DNA of 64,000 nucleotides from SAR92 clade bacterium H231 (GCA_025153775.1 JAOALC010000001.1:806001-870000); one strand, 5' to 3'; positions 29,379-41,088 are shown, numbered from the stretch's first letter. Notes: generated from the sequence alone by a model not told the origin. A program made the numbers and translations.

Positions 29379-31655
29379 CTAACCGGCCACCACCTCTTTT
29401 GGTTCAGTGGTAACAGAGAGCTCGCCATCCTCCACAGCAACAAACACTGTGCCGCCTTTATCGGCGAGACAGCCAAATAGCACTTCCTCTGCCAGAGGCT
29501 TTTTGATTTTCTCCTGAATCAGACGGTCCATGGGTCTGGCGCCCATCTTGGCATCGTAACCATGCTCAGCCAGCCACAGCCGTGCGTCATCGTCCACATC
29601 GAGAAACACTTTCTTCTCGTCGAGTTGCGACTGAAGCTGTACCAGGAATTTATCGACCACAGTTTTGATCACATCTAAACTCAGCTCACCAAACTGTACT
29701 ATGCTGTCCAGCCGGTTGCGGAATTCTGGGGTAAACATCTTCTTAATGGCTTCCATACCGTCAGTGGCATGGTCCTGCTGAGCAAATCCCATAGAAGCCC
29801 TGCTCATCAGCTCGGCCCCCGCATTGGTTGTCATGATTAAAATAACATTGCGGAAGTCGGCTTTGCGGCCATTATTATCTGTCAATGTCCCGTGATCCAT
29901 CACTTGCAGCAGCAGGTTAAAGACATCCGGGTGCGCCTTTTCAACTTCATCCAACAAAATAATCGAGTGGGGCTGCTTGGTGACTGCCTCGGTCAACAGG
30001 CCACCCTGATCGTAGCCCACGTAACCCGGTGGAGCACCAATCAGTCGCGAAACGGTGTGGCGCTCCATATATTCCGACATATCAAAACGAATTAGCTCTA
30101 CACCTAAAACATTGGCCAGCTGGCGGCTAACCTCGGTCTTACCTACTCCAGTGGGGCCAGCAAACAGAAAGCTGCCAATGGGCTTTTCACCCTCTCTCAG
30201 GCCTGCCCGCGCCAATTTAATCGAGGTAGCCAGTGCATCAATAGCCGGATCCTGACCAAACACCACCATTTTAAGTTTCTCAGCCAGGCCTTTGAGCTGG
30301 GCTTTATCAGAGCTGGATACGCTCTTGGCCGGGATTCTGGCAATTTTAGAAATAACCAACTCAATATCACTGACACCAATGGTCTTCTTGCGACGGCTCT
30401 CAGGCTGCAGGCGCTGATAGGCGCCGGCTTCATCAATCACGTCTATGGCCTTGTCCGGCAAGAAGCGATCGGTGATATGCCTGCTAGACAGCTCTGCTGC
30501 AACCTTTAGGGCAGGGTTGGTAAACTTTAAATCATGGTGATCTTCAAATCTAGACTTGAGGCCCTTTAGTATCTCATAGGTCTCTTGGATGCTGGGCTCA
30601 GGAACATCAATCTTCTGGAAGCGGCGCGACAGCGCATGATCCTTCTCAAAAATCCCGCGGTACTCTTGAAAAGTGGTTGAGCCTACACATCTCAGCTGGC
30701 CTGAAGACAGCAGTGGCTTTAATAAATTGGAGGCATCCATAACCCCGCCAGAAGCTGCGCCTGCACCAATAATAGTATGTATCTCATCTATAAACAGAAT
30801 GGATTTTTCTTTCTTAATCAGCTCGGCAATAATACCTTTGAGTCGCTTTTCAAAATCCCCTCGATACTTAGTACCAGCAAGCAGTGATCCCATATCCAGA
30901 GAGTACACTGTGCTGTCCAGCATCGGTTCTGGCACCTGCTCTTCGACAATTAGCTTAGCCAGGCCCTCAGCAATGGCGGTTTTACCCACGCCTGATTCAC
31001 CCACTAGCAGTGGATTGTTCTTGCGACGACGGATCAGTATCTGGCAGACACGCTCAACCTCTGCGCTGCGGCCCACCAGAGGATCAATCTGCCCCAATTT
31101 GGCTTGCTCATTGAGATTGGAAGCAAACTGGCTGAGCAGACTCTCTTCTTGATTTTCAGCGCTGCCAGCTTCGGTATCGGTCTCCTCATGTTGGCTGTGG
31201 CTGTGTTCAGACTGGTCTGCATATTTGGAGATACCGTGAGATATATAGTTGACCACATCTATGCGGGCAATATTTTGCAGGCGCAAAAAATAGACCGCCT
31301 GACTCTCCTGTTCGCTAAAAATAGCGACTACCACATTGGCCCCAACCACTTCGCTGTGATTGGCGGAATTAACCTGAAACACTGCTCGCTGCAATACTCG
31401 CTGGAAGCCATGGGTTGGCTGCGTCTCTTGCTCTAGCTGGGTCTCGGGAATGGTGGGTATGGTGGAATCAATAAACTCGGTCAAATCCTGACGCAGAATA
31501 TCCAGATCTGCACCACAGGCTCTGAGCACGCTGGAAGCGGATGCATCGTCCAAAAGTGCCAGCAGCAGATGTTCAACGGTCATAAATTCATGCCGTTTCT
31601 CGCGGGCTGTTTTAAACGCCAAATTGAGGGTGACTTCAAGCTCTCTACTTAACAT
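29379..31655 (-). CDS. clpA: ATP-dependent Clp protease ATP-binding subunit ClpA
   Basis: Hexameric AAA+ unfoldase that feeds ClpP. The Clp N-domain (1-145), which docks ClpS, is followed by a His/Glu-rich linker (148-172), AAA module D1 with Walker A at 219-226 (GESGVGKT), and module D2 with a second Walker A around residue 500 (GPTGVGKT) and the family end MGARPMDRLIQEKIKKPLAEE. Length 758 equals E. coli ClpA. It starts two bases after the clpS stop, so both are made from one transcript. clpP itself is not in the window, which is normal. Confidence 0.98.
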   Translation of the reverse strand: MLSRELEVTLNLAFKTAREKRHEFMTVEHLLLALLDDASASSVLRACGADLDILRQDLTEFIDSTIPTIPETQLEQETQPTHGFQRVLQRAVFQVNSANHSEVVGANVVVAIFSEQESQAVYFLRLQNIARIDVVNYISHGISKYADQSEHSHSQHEETDTEAGSAENQEESLLSQFASNLNEQAKLGQIDPLVGRSAEVERVCQILIRRRKNNPLLVGESGVGKTAIAEGLAKLIVEEQVPEPMLDSTVYSLDMGSLLAGTKYRGDFEKRLKGIIAELIKKEKSILFIDEIHTIIGAGAASGGVMDASNLLKPLLSSGQLRCVGSTTFQEYRGIFEKDHALSRRFQKIDVPEPSIQETYEILKGLKSRFEDHHDLKFTNPALKVAAELSSRHITDRFLPDKAIDVIDEAGAYQRLQPESRRKKTIGVSDIELVISKIARIPAKSVSSSDKAQLKGLAEKLKMVVFGQDPAIDALATSIKLARAGLREGEKPIGSFLFAGPTGVGKTEVSRQLANVLGVELIRFDMSEYMERHTVSRLIGAPPGYVGYDQGGLLTEAVTKQPHSIILLDEVEKAHPDVFNLLLQVMDHGTLTDNNGRKADFRNVILIMTTNAGAELMSRASMGFAQQDHATDGMEAIKKMFTPEFRNRLDSIVQFGELSLDVIKTVVDKFLVQLQSQLDEKKVFLDVDDDARLWLAEHGYDAKMGARPMDRLIQEKIKKPLAEEVLFGCLADKGGTVFVAVEDGELSVTTEPKEVVAG

Positions 31656-31657
31656 AA

Positions 31658-32005
31658 CTATGACTCTTCTTCATCGTCGCAGGGTTCTATTTCACACAGT
31701 AGCGGGTGCTGATGGTCCATCGAGTATTGATTTACAACTGCCGCTTTCGTCTCTGCTACATCTTCAGTATAGATGCCACAGACGCCCTTTCCCTCGGTGT
31801 GTATCTTAAGCATGATCCGAGTCGCATTCTCCCGCGACTTGTAAAAAAATTGCTCAATTAATTCAACTACAAATTCCATAGGTGTGTAGTCATCATTTAA
31901 CAGTACTACTTGAAACATACGGGGCTTTTTTAACTTTGGCCTTGATTCTTCGACCACAGTATCACTGTCCCGTTGCCAATCTGGTGTATTTTTTTCGTCG
32001 CTCAT
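31658..32005 (-). CDS. clpS: ClpS N-recognin, adaptor of ClpA
   Basis: Binds N-terminal Leu, Phe, Tyr and Trp of substrates and hands them to ClpA. The core [22 protein letters not shown] contains the Asn-Asp residues that contact the alpha-amino group, and the pocket-closing [15 protein letters not shown] follows. The 115-residue length and the disordered acidic N-terminal tail ([11 protein letters not shown]) are standard. It is immediately followed by clpA. Confidence 0.97.
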   Translation of the reverse strand: MSDEKNTPDWQRDSDTVVEESRPKLKKPRMFQVVLLNDDYTPMEFVVELIEQFFYKSRENATRIMLKIHTEGKGVCGIYTEDVAETKAAVVNQYSMDHQHPLLCEIEPCDDEEES

Positions 32006-32181
32006 GTGAAAACAGCCAATTACCTAACAATAAAAGAGTGCGTGTATCTTACAACAGAACCGCCGAGCCAGTGAACCGATGAGCGGTACTTGTGAATAAA
32101 GTTGCGGCAATTTAGTCTATCAAAGCATCTAAATAACGTTCTTAGCGTAAATTAGATCAATGCTTTTTTTTGTTACTATTT

Positions 32182-32210
32182 TTGATTGCTTTTAGCCTGT
32201 TATTTGTAAT
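32182..32210 (+). promoter_or_regulatory. Candidate cspD promoter
   Basis: TTGATT (32182-32187), a 17-base spacer and TGTAAT (32205-32210), followed by a leader of about 58 bases before the cspD start. It lies in the 269-base divergent gap with clpS, of which the remainder is AT-rich and shows no other feature. Confidence 0.42.
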
Positions 32211-32274
32211 CAATAACTCTGAGAGGTCAACACAGGTCAATCTAGATAACTTCATTGGACGAAGGCGGCAGGTT

Positions 32275-32541
32275 ATGTCAAACACAGGTACTATTAAATG
32301 GTTCAGTAATGCAAAAGGGTTCGGTTTTATTCTCCCCAACGACGGTGAGGGAGATATATTTGTTCACTACAGCGCAATTAATATCGAGGGATATAAAACA
32401 TTAAAGGCGGGACAGAAGGTTAGGTATGAGACCGAACGCGGTGAAAAAGGGCTTCATGCGATTAATATAACCCCAGTTGACCCAGGCGAGGACCCAACTC
32501 AAATCAGTTCTAGGTCAGCTGTGGCTGATGCTGTGGCCTAG
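32275..32541 (+). CDS. cspD: Cold-shock domain protein, CspD-like
   Basis: Single OB-fold cold-shock protein of 88 residues binding single-stranded nucleic acid. The RNP1 motif KGFGFI and RNP2 motif DIFVHYSAI are intact, with IKWFSNAKG at the start, and a short Ser/Ala-rich tail follows. CspD-type proteins inhibit replication in stationary phase in E. coli; the assignment here rests on the tail and on the conserved place next to clpS/clpA and icd rather than on the fold alone. The open frame begins at 32170, but the ATG at 32275, with GAAGG nine bases upstream, gives the family N-terminus. Confidence 0.92.
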   Translation: MSNTGTIKWFSNAKGFGFILPNDGEGDIFVHYSAINIEGYKTLKAGQKVRYETERGEKGLHAINITPVDPGEDPTQISSRSAVADAVA

Positions 32542-32562
32542 AGACTCTTCGACAAATCTGAC

Positions 32563-32600
32563 AAAAAAAACCGGCACTAGAGTATAGGGCCGGTTTTTTT
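32563..32600. terminator. Bidirectional terminator between cspD and icd
   Basis: CCGGC (32571-32575) pairs with GCCGG (32589-32593), extended by the A run at 32563-32570 with the T run at 32594-32600. A 13-base loop separates the arms. The A and T runs give T-rich tails in both directions, fitting the convergent genes. Confidence 0.85.
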
Positions 32601-32625
32601 ACTTTAGACAGATAGTGTGCCAGAT

Positions 32626-33879
32626 TTACATATTGTCGATCATGGCGTCACCAAACTCAGAGCAAGACATCAACACTGCATCATCCATAAGCCGCTCAAA
32701 GTCATAGGTGACTTTCTTTTCTGAAATTGCACCTTCAATGCCTTTGATTACCAGATCAGCAGCTTCCATCCAGCCCATATGACGGAGCATCATTTCAGCA
32801 GAAAGAATCAATGACCCTGGGTTCACTTTGTCCTGCCCTGCATATTTTGGCGCTGTGCCATGAGTGGCCTCAAAGATTGCCACATCGTCGGACAGGTTAG
32901 CTCCAGGGGCAATACCAATACCGCCCACCTGAGCTGCTAGGGCATCGGAAATATAGTCGCCATTGAGGTTCAATGTAGCCAGAACACTGTACTCGTCCGG
33001 ACGCAGAATAATCTGCTGCAACATAGCGTCAGCGATAACATCTTTAATAATAATATCTTCGCCGGTTTTAGGGTTTTTAACCACATGCCATGGACCACCG
33101 TCCAGGGGCTCACCAGCGAACTGCTCAACAGCAACCTCATAACCCCAGTCACAGAAGGCACCTTCGGTAAACTTCATGATGTTACCTTTATGCACTAGGG
33201 TCACTGAGGGCTTGTTCTGATCTATAGCATACTGAATTGCTTTGCTGACTAGGCGCTTGGTGCCCTGCTCTGATACTGGCTTAACACCAATGCCACAGTT
33301 TTGGTCAAAACGAATCTTGCTGACGCTCATTTCTTCCTGCAAAAACTTGATTACCTTATTGGCTTCATCTGTTCCAGCGCGCCATTCAATACCTGCATAA
33401 ATATCTTCAGAGTTCTCACGGAAAATGCACATATCAACTTTGTTTGGCTCTTTAACTGGTGAAGGCACGCCCTCAAACCAGCGAACCGGACGCTGGCAGA
33501 CAAATAGATCGAGCTCCTGACGCAGCGCAACGTTCAATGATCTAAAGCCGCCACCAACTGGAGTAGTTAGAGGGCCTTTGATGGAGACTGCATAGTCTTT
33601 GACTGCCTCCAGAGTTTCGGCGGGAAACCAATCGCCCTCGTATAGCTCGGCCGCTTTCTCACCACAGTAAACTTCCATCCAGGAAATCTGCTTGCTGCCA
33701 CCATAGGCTTTAGCCACAGCGGCATCGATTACCTTAACCATGACTGGGGTAATATCGACGCCAATACCGTCACCCTCAATAAAGGGAATAATTGGGTTAT
33801 TAGGCACATTTAATGATAGGTCGGCATTAACCGTAATTTTTTCACCAGACTGTGGTACCTGGATATGTTGGTATCCCAT
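32626..33879 (-). CDS. icd: NADP-dependent isocitrate dehydrogenase
   Basis: Converts isocitrate to 2-oxoglutarate in the TCA cycle, competing with AceA for isocitrate. At 417 residues it is colinear with E. coli Icd (416). The substrate serine Ser114 ([15 protein letters not shown]), which is the phosphorylation site of the AceK kinase in E. coli, is kept, and [17 protein letters not shown] carries the Lys-Tyr pair that selects NADP. AceK is not in the window. The ATG at 33879 has a GGAGAT ribosome site. Confidence 0.98.
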   Translation of the reverse strand: MGYQHIQVPQSGEKITVNADLSLNVPNNPIIPFIEGDGIGVDITPVMVKVIDAAVAKAYGGSKQISWMEVYCGEKAAELYEGDWFPAETLEAVKDYAVSIKGPLTTPVGGGFRSLNVALRQELDLFVCQRPVRWFEGVPSPVKEPNKVDMCIFRENSEDIYAGIEWRAGTDEANKVIKFLQEEMSVSKIRFDQNCGIGVKPVSEQGTKRLVSKAIQYAIDQNKPSVTLVHKGNIMKFTEGAFCDWGYEVAVEQFAGEPLDGGPWHVVKNPKTGEDIIIKDVIADAMLQQIILRPDEYSVLATLNLNGDYISDALAAQVGGIGIAPGANLSDDVAIFEATHGTAPKYAGQDKVNPGSLILSAEMMLRHMGWMEAADLVIKGIEGAISEKKVTYDFERLMDDAVLMSCSEFGDAMIDNM

Positions 33880-33946
33880 TGTGATCTCCGAGAATTAATA
33901 ACTGAATTTAAGAATGTTTGTAAAAAATTTACCAGATTGCGCGCAT

Positions 33947-33974
33947 TTTACAGCATTTCACGTCTTTTTTGTAA
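33947..33974 (-). promoter_or_regulatory. Candidate icd promoter
   Basis: Read on the minus strand, TTACAA (33974-33969) and TGTAAA (33952-33947) are spaced by 16 bases, about 67 bases before the icd start. Both boxes are moderate, and the 134-base gap to rluE holds nothing else I recognise. Confidence 0.3.
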
Positions 33975-34013
33975 CCTTGTTTCATTTACAATGGGCAAAA
34001 ATGGAGAAAAAAA

Positions 34014-34619
34014 TTGGCTAAATTGATCATATTAAATAAACCCTTTCAGGTATTGAGCCAATTTACCACCGACAGTGATAAACCTACGCTTGCGGATTAT
34101 CTGCATCTCAAAAAAGTCTACCCTGCTGGGCGGCTGGATTATGATTCGGAGGGCCTGCTGCTGCTGACTGATGATGGTCGATTACAGGCCAAGATCAGTG
34201 ATCCCAGGTATAAGCAGCCCAAGACCTACTATGTGCAGGTGGAAGGTCAGGCAACACTGGAGCACTGCGATCGACTCTGTCGCGGTGTCGAACTAAAAGA
34301 TGGCAAGGCTGCTGCGCTGAGCGCCAAACTACTGGCTCCACCGCAGCTCTGGGACAGATATCCCCCCATCAGGGTGCGCCAGTCTATTCCCGACAGTTGG
34401 CTGGCAATAACCATTGCAGAGGGTCGCAATAGGCAGGTGCGTCGCATGACTGCGGCGGTAAATCTGCCTACGCTGCGGCTGATACGTACCCAAATTGGCG
34501 ACTGGAGCCTAGATGGCCTGCAGCCCGGAGAATATCGACAGCTGGATGTAGCTTCTCCCCCGATCAGCAGTAAGCTGCAGTCAGGCCGGAAAAATCGGCC
34601 CAAGTCATTTCGAGGATAG
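34014..34619 (+). CDS. rluE: 23S rRNA pseudouridine synthase RluE
   Basis: RsuA/RluB-family enzyme that makes pseudouridine 2457 in 23S rRNA. It lacks the N-terminal S4 domain, as RluE does, starting directly at LIILNKPFQVLSQFT. The catalytic aspartate is Asp42 in AGRLDYDSEGLLLLT, and the family ends IAEGRNRQVRRMTAAV and LIRTQIGDWSLDGLQPGE follow. The start is TTG at 34014 with GGAG seven bases upstream; no in-frame ATG gives a complete N-terminus. nudJ follows after 10 bases. Confidence 0.94.
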   Translation: MAKLIILNKPFQVLSQFTTDSDKPTLADYLHLKKVYPAGRLDYDSEGLLLLTDDGRLQAKISDPRYKQPKTYYVQVEGQATLEHCDRLCRGVELKDGKAAALSAKLLAPPQLWDRYPPIRVRQSIPDSWLAITIAEGRNRQVRRMTAAVNLPTLRLIRTQIGDWSLDGLQPGEYRQLDVASPPISSKLQSGRKNRPKSFRG

Positions 34620-34629
34620 GGCTTTCGCT

Positions 34630-35076
34630 ATGCCAGATAAAATACATCTCACCGTGGCCACTGTGGTGGAAAAGGACGGTCAATTTCTTATGGTCAAGGA
34701 AACCAAGTCTGGTCGGCAGGTAATTAATCAGCCCGCCGGTCATGTGGAGCCAGGGGAGGATATTTTGCAGGCTGCCCTGCGCGAGACTATGGAGGAAACC
34801 GGCTGGGAGGTAAGCATTAGTGGTTTTCTCGGTTTCTCGACCCATTTCGTCCCCCACAATGGCGTCACCTATTACCGCATGAGCTTTGTTGCTCAGCCAG
34901 TGTGCTTTGATGACCAGGCGGAAATTGACGGCGATATTGATGTTGCCCTATGGATGACATTGGAGCAGATTCGGGCACAGCAGCATCAGCTGCGCAGCCC
35001 TATGGTGCTTGGTTGTATTGAGGATTATCTCGCCAAGCGTATTTTTCCTTTGGATATATTTCGCAACAGCTTATAG
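34630..35076 (+). CDS. nudJ: Nudix hydrolase NudJ
   Basis: Nudix-family phosphatase; the E. coli homologue hydrolyses thiamine pyrophosphate precursors and nucleoside di- and triphosphates. The Nudix box is complete: Gly37-x5-Glu43-x7-Arg51-Glu52-x2-Glu55-Glu56-x-Gly58 (GHVEPGEDILQAALRETMEE, then TGWE). Length 148 matches NudJ. It sits between rluE (10 bases) and mnmA (51 bases), as in related genomes, which supports the specific name over a generic Nudix call. Confidence 0.93.
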   Translation: MPDKIHLTVATVVEKDGQFLMVKETKSGRQVINQPAGHVEPGEDILQAALRETMEETGWEVSISGFLGFSTHFVPHNGVTYYRMSFVAQPVCFDDQAEIDGDIDVALWMTLEQIRAQQHQLRSPMVLGCIEDYLAKRIFPLDIFRNSL

Positions 35077-35127
35077 TGTCGCCTTGAAAATCGCTGATCA
35101 AAGCTGCCTGTGGCAGCCAGAATACAC

Positions 35128-36261
35128 ATGAACAAATCACTAAAAGTTATTGTAGGCATGTCCGGTGGAGTTGACTCCTCGGTGGCGGCATATCTGCTGA
35201 TTCAGCAAGGCTATCAGGTCGAAGGCCTGTTTATGAAAAACTGGGACGAGGATGATGGCTCTGAGTACTGCACCGCCAAAGCCGATTTAGCTGACGCCCA
35301 GCAGGTCTGCGACAAGCTCAATATCCCCCTGCATACAGCTAATTTCGCCGCAGATTATTGGGATAATGTATTTGAGTACTTTCTTGCGGAGTACCGGGCC
35401 GGGCGCACGCCCAATCCGGATATTCTTTGCAACCGTGAAATTAAGTTCAAAGTATTTCTCGACTATGCGCAACTTATGGGTGCTGACTATATAGCTACCG
35501 GGCACTACACCAGAGTCAATTCCCAGGGTCAGCAGACTCAGCTTCTGAAAGGCTTGGATAACAATAAAGATCAGAGCTACTTTTTGCATGCTGTTGCTGA
35601 GAGCGCCTTTGCCAGGTCGCTGTTTCCTGTGGGTGAGCTTGACAAGCCTGAGGTACGGCGTATTGCTGAGGCGCAGGGATTTGTGACCTCCTCGAAAAAA
35701 GACAGCACAGGTATCTGCTTTATTGGCGAGCGTCGATTTAAAGATTTTCTGGAGCAGTATCTACCAGCTCAGCCCGGCGAGATGCGCACGCCTGAAGGTG
35801 TGCTAATGGGCGAGCACCAGGGACTGATGTTCTACACCTTGGGCCAGCGCCAGGGTCTGGGTATTGGCGGCGTTAAAGATAGCTCTGATGAGCCCTGGTT
35901 TACCCTGGGTAAGGATCTAGATAACAATATTCTAATTGTGGGCCAGGGAACCAATCACCCCCTGCTGTTTACCAATCATCTGGCTGCTGCAGATATTAAC
36001 TGGATCAACGGCCCACCTGAGTCGCCACTGCAATGCTATGCCAAGACTCGCTATCGCCAGCCAGACCAGCTCTGCTGGGTAACCCCAGATGTAAATGGTG
36101 GCTGCCAGACTGTCTTTGATCAGCCCCAGCGAGCTGTTACTCCAGGCCAGTCTGTGGTGTTTTATCAAGATGATCTCTGTCTGGGCGGTGGCGTTATTGA
36201 GAGCACCTGGAACTCCGACTCTAACTTTAGCTCTCTAGCTGAGCATCAGGAGCCCGCTTGA
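35128..36261 (+). CDS. mnmA: tRNA-specific 2-thiouridylase MnmA
   Basis: Thiolates U34 of Lys, Glu and Gln tRNAs using sulfur relayed from IscS and the Tus proteins. The ATP PP-loop SGGVDSS is at 12-18, the catalytic cysteines are Cys101 ([12 protein letters not shown]) and Cys197 ([11 protein letters not shown]), and GHYTRV and [11 protein letters not shown] are family blocks. The frame can open at a GTG at 35110, but the ATG at 35128 gives the standard N-terminus and 377 residues. The stop overlaps hflD by four bases. TusE at 63.3 kb acts in the same pathway. Confidence 0.97.
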   Translation: MNKSLKVIVGMSGGVDSSVAAYLLIQQGYQVEGLFMKNWDEDDGSEYCTAKADLADAQQVCDKLNIPLHTANFAADYWDNVFEYFLAEYRAGRTPNPDILCNREIKFKVFLDYAQLMGADYIATGHYTRVNSQGQQTQLLKGLDNNKDQSYFLHAVAESAFARSLFPVGELDKPEVRRIAEAQGFVTSSKKDSTGICFIGERRFKDFLEQYLPAQPGEMRTPEGVLMGEHQGLMFYTLGQRQGLGIGGVKDSSDEPWFTLGKDLDNNILIVGQGTNHPLLFTNHLAAADINWINGPPESPLQCYAKTRYRQPDQLCWVTPDVNGGCQTVFDQPQRAVTPGQSVVFYQDDLCLGGGVIESTWNSDSNFSSLAEHQEPA

Positions 36262-36878
36262 TTTTTCCTAGTCCCACCCAGGATCAGGCTCTGGCCCTAG
36301 CCGCGGTGTTCCAAGCTTGCGAACTAGTGGCAGATCTGGCCCATCAGGGTGAGGCTGACAAAGTTATGCTTGAGGTTGCCATGGGCGCCCTGCTCAATCA
36401 AAACCCTGAGTCCCTAGTGGACCTCTATGGCCCGGTGGCAAATCTAACTACTGGTATCAATTCCATGACCAGCTTTATGGGCCGGCAATCACCGGCTGCC
36501 AAGCAGCCGGAAGTTATGCGCTATGTGATTTCTATTCTATATCTGGCGCGCAAGCTATCTGGCAATAAAGCCATGCTGGCAAAAATTGCTGAAGGTATTG
36601 AAGGGGCATCACGCCAGGCTCAGCACTTTTCTCCCACCCATGACAATGTGTTTACCAATATTGACTCGCTTTACCAGTCTACAGTGAGCACCATGCGCCT
36701 GCGTATTCAGGTTGGCGGCTCTGGTGTCTATCTGCAGCAACCGGCCATAGCTCAGCGAATTCGCTGTATGCTATTTGTGGCAATTCGCAGTGCTTTTTTG
36801 TGGCAGCAACTGGGCGGCACACGTATTCACCTTATGTTGCAGCGTAAAACTCTGGTTAAACTGCTGCCCCATCTGTAG
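36258..36878 (+). CDS. hflD: HflD-family membrane-associated regulatory protein
   Basis: Peripheral protein of the HflD (YcfC) family; in E. coli it affects lambda lysogeny by binding CII and its normal role is unclear. Recognised from [36 protein letters not shown] and the end [20 protein letters not shown]. The start is a TTG that overlaps the mnmA stop (TTGA), with GGAG six bases upstream; the mnmA-hflD-purB order is the usual one. Length 206 fits. Confidence 0.93.
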   Translation: MIFPSPTQDQALALAAVFQACELVADLAHQGEADKVMLEVAMGALLNQNPESLVDLYGPVANLTTGINSMTSFMGRQSPAAKQPEVMRYVISILYLARKLSGNKAMLAKIAEGIEGASRQAQHFSPTHDNVFTNIDSLYQSTVSTMRLRIQVGGSGVYLQQPAIAQRIRCMLFVAIRSAFLWQQLGGTRIHLMLQRKTLVKLLPHL

Positions 36879-36943
36879 GTTTTACGCACTGCTTTTTACT
36901 GCAATTGAATTCTGAAATCAAAGTTCAAATCCGTTATTATTAG

Positions 36944-38353
<1,410 letters not shown>

Positions 38354-38358
38354 CTTTG

Positions 38359-39309
38359 ATGAATAAGCAAACTGCTTTGCTTGGGGATATTAGCCCGCAA
38401 GAGTTTCTGCGAGATTACTGGCAGAAAAAGCCGCTGTTGATTCGCAGTGCTATTGCAGACTTCGAGCCACCCATTGATGGCGACGAGCTCGCCGGGCTAG
38501 CCCTTGAGCCCGAGGTGGAGTCCAGATTAGTGATCGGCCAAGACTGGCAACTGGAGAATGGCCCATTTGCGGAGCAGCGCTTTCAAACATTGCCTCCTAG
38601 CCACTGGACTCTACTGGTGCAGGCGGTGGATCTCTGGGTTCCCGAGGTGGCTGCTCTACTTGAGCGCTTCACCTTTCTGCCCCCCTGGCGCCTAGACGAC
38701 ATTATGGTTAGCTATGCTGAAGATGGCGGCAGTGTTGGACCTCATTTTGACTACTATGATGTGTTTCTACTCCAGGGCTCAGGGCAGCGCCGCTGGCAGA
38801 TTGGGCAGGTCTGCGACAGCAACAGTCCATTGCTTGCAGATACAGACCTAAAGATTCTCAGCGAGTTTAACGCCACTGAAGAATGGGTGCTCAACTGCGG
38901 CGATATGCTCTATATACCACCTAAGATAGCCCATCATGGCGTGGCTATAGGTGAGTGCACCACATTTTCCGTGGGGTTTCGCGCACCCTCAGCCACAGAC
39001 ATGCTCGACGATCTGGCCACCGAATTACTCAGTCGAGGCCTGGCGCCAAACTATCTAACCGACCCCCCTCTTACCCCAGAGATGGCTACTGACAAGATAC
39101 CTGAAGCCTATATCGCAAAGATAAGGTCGCTCATGCTGGAGCTATTAGATGATGATCAGTTGCTAGCGCAATGGTTTGCCCAGTACATGACTGAGCCCAA
39201 GTACCCTATGCTGACAGATATTACCGGAGAGCAGCGCCGAGCCAGTATAGACTGTGCAGATACTTCCGGTGGCCGACGCTACTTTAATAACGGCCTAGAG
39301 CAGGACTGA
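38359..39309 (+). CDS. roxA: Ribosomal oxygenase (50S L16 arginine hydroxylase)
   Basis: JmjC-fold Fe(II)/2-oxoglutarate oxygenase related to E. coli YcfD/RoxA, which hydroxylates an arginine of ribosomal protein L16. Iron ligands are His129 and Asp131 (GPHFDYYDVF) and a His in IAHHG (192/193). GQRRWQIG and GDMLYIPPKIAHHG are characteristic, and the C-terminal dimerisation/winged-helix part follows from about residue 210. The ATG at 38359 is preferred over the TTG three bases earlier. It follows purB by five bases and is convergent with ggt. Confidence 0.94.
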   Translation: MNKQTALLGDISPQEFLRDYWQKKPLLIRSAIADFEPPIDGDELAGLALEPEVESRLVIGQDWQLENGPFAEQRFQTLPPSHWTLLVQAVDLWVPEVAALLERFTFLPPWRLDDIMVSYAEDGGSVGPHFDYYDVFLLQGSGQRRWQIGQVCDSNSPLLADTDLKILSEFNATEEWVLNCGDMLYIPPKIAHHGVAIGECTTFSVGFRAPSATDMLDDLATELLSRGLAPNYLTDPPLTPEMATDKIPEAYIAKIRSLMLELLDDDQLLAQWFAQYMTEPKYPMLTDITGEQRRASIDCADTSGGRRYFNNGLEQD

Positions 39310-39333
39310 ATACAAGCCTTAAAAAAATCCTGC

Positions 39334-41088
39334 CTACTGCTGAGCCTGAGGAATCGCACCAGAGCCCTCTCGGCGATAGTCTGAGGCCCCAAACAGCCGA
39401 GTGCCAGCCTTGCGCTGGATACTCTGGGTCGCACCCAGTCGGCTCGCCCGATCATTGACTCTGTGACCCATGTCTTTCAGCCGATTTAGGGTATCCACAG
39501 AGATTCCAGACTCATAAAAAACCATATCCGGCAGCCACTGATGGTGGATTCTGGGGGCAGCTGTTGCCTCTGCCACACCCATTTCGAACTCTACAACATT
39601 GAGCAACAGCTGCATGCTAATAGTAATTATGGTACTACCCCCCGGGGTGCCAGTAGCCAGTATGGGTTTGCCGTCGGCATCAAAGGCGATAGTGGGGGTC
39701 ATGGAGGACAGAGGCCGCTTGCCAGGCTCAATAGAATTGGCAACGCCGCCGACCAGGCCGTAGCCATTGGGCGAGCCAGGCTTTGACGAGAAATCATCCA
39801 TTTCATTATTTAACAGAAAGCCCGCTCCGGTAACTGAGATACCGCTGCCATAGGAAAAGTTGAGGGTATAGGTATTGCTGACCACATTGCCCCATTGATC
39901 CCAGGTGCTGAAGTGGGTGGTTTCTGTGCTCTCTTTTGTGGCCTGGAGGCTTAACCCAGTTTCACCTAGCCCAGGTTTAATATTTACAGAGCGACTGGAC
40001 CTCAGCGGATCAATCTGATCCCGCAGCACGGTGGCATATTTTTTATCTGTGAGCTGCGCCACTGGTACCGGGAAGAAGTCAGGGTCGCCCAGATAGAGGC
40101 TGCGGTCTGCATAGGCCCGACGCATGGATTCGACCAAACGATGTATATAGTCAGCACTGTTATGCCCCAGGCCTTTAAGGTCCCAGCCCTCCAGAATATT
40201 TAACATCTGGACCAAATGCACACCGCCAGACGAGGGTGGTGGCATGGTGCAGACGCGAGTTTTCTTGTAGTCGCCACAGACAGGCTGGCGCTCAACCACA
40301 TGATAATTGACCAGGTCCTGATGGCTAATCAGGCCTCCAGAGGCCTCCATCTGGGCCACTATTAAATCTGCAGTTTTGCCCTGATAAAACTCCTCTCGGC
40401 CTCCATTGGCAATGCGCGCTAAGGTGGCGCCAAGCTCGGTCTGTATCAACGTTTCACCAAGCTCGTAGGAGTCGCCCCCGGGTTTGTAGAAGTACACTTT
40501 GCTGGCACTGTCTTGTTGTAGGCGCTGACTTCTAGATTTAAGTGAATCGGACAGATCAGCAGATACTGCAAAGCCGCCGCGAGCAAGTGCTATGGCAGGC
40601 TGCATAACCTGCTTTAGCTTCAGTAACCCGTATTTTTCCTGGGCATGGATAAGCCCAGCAACAGTGCCAGGCACACCGGACGACTCGATACTGTAGCGGG
40701 CCTTGTTATTGTCTACATCACCCTCTAGATCGAGGAACATATCTCTGTGGGCCTCAGCGGGGGCCATCTCTCGGTAATCAATAGCAATGGTTTTATCTGC
40801 CTCGGCCAGATGGACCAGCATAAAGCCACCGCCACCCAGATTGCCGGCGCGAGGCAGGGTTACGGCCAGGGCAAAGCCAGTGGCCACAGCAGCATCCACA
40901 GCATTGCCGCCAGCGGAGAGAATATCAGCGCCCACCTGACTAGCAATAATCTCCTGAGAGACCACCATACCAGTCTCACTGATGACCGGGTGAAAGCGCG
41001 CTTTAGAGTCTAATAGCGCTGTGCCAGAGGCAAATAATGGGGAAAAACTGCAGGCTGCAGCAATAAGATAGACCGATAGGTTTTTCAT
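39334..41088 (-). CDS. ggt: Gamma-glutamyltranspeptidase
   Basis: Periplasmic N-terminal nucleophile hydrolase that cleaves glutathione and other gamma-glutamyl compounds. A signal peptide covers about 1-24. Autoprocessing would occur before Thr391 in ETTHFSTWDQWGNVVSNTYTLN, giving large and small subunits; RAGNLGGGGFM (Arg80 region), PPPSSGGVHLVQML and SMTPTIAFD are conserved. The 584-residue length is normal. It is monocistronic here, with roxA convergent and a 120-base gap before rraA that shows nothing obvious. Confidence 0.96.
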   Translation of the reverse strand: MKNLSVYLIAAACSFSPLFASGTALLDSKARFHPVISETGMVVSQEIIASQVGADILSAGGNAVDAAVATGFALAVTLPRAGNLGGGGFMLVHLAEADKTIAIDYREMAPAEAHRDMFLDLEGDVDNNKARYSIESSGVPGTVAGLIHAQEKYGLLKLKQVMQPAIALARGGFAVSADLSDSLKSRSQRLQQDSASKVYFYKPGGDSYELGETLIQTELGATLARIANGGREEFYQGKTADLIVAQMEASGGLISHQDLVNYHVVERQPVCGDYKKTRVCTMPPPSSGGVHLVQMLNILEGWDLKGLGHNSADYIHRLVESMRRAYADRSLYLGDPDFFPVPVAQLTDKKYATVLRDQIDPLRSSRSVNIKPGLGETGLSLQATKESTETTHFSTWDQWGNVVSNTYTLNFSYGSGISVTGAGFLLNNEMDDFSSKPGSPNGYGLVGGVANSIEPGKRPLSSMTPTIAFDADGKPILATGTPGGSTIITISMQLLLNVVEFEMGVAEATAAPRIHHQWLPDMVFYESGISVDTLNRLKDMGHRVNDRASRLGATQSIQRKAGTRLFGASDYRREGSGAIPQAQQ

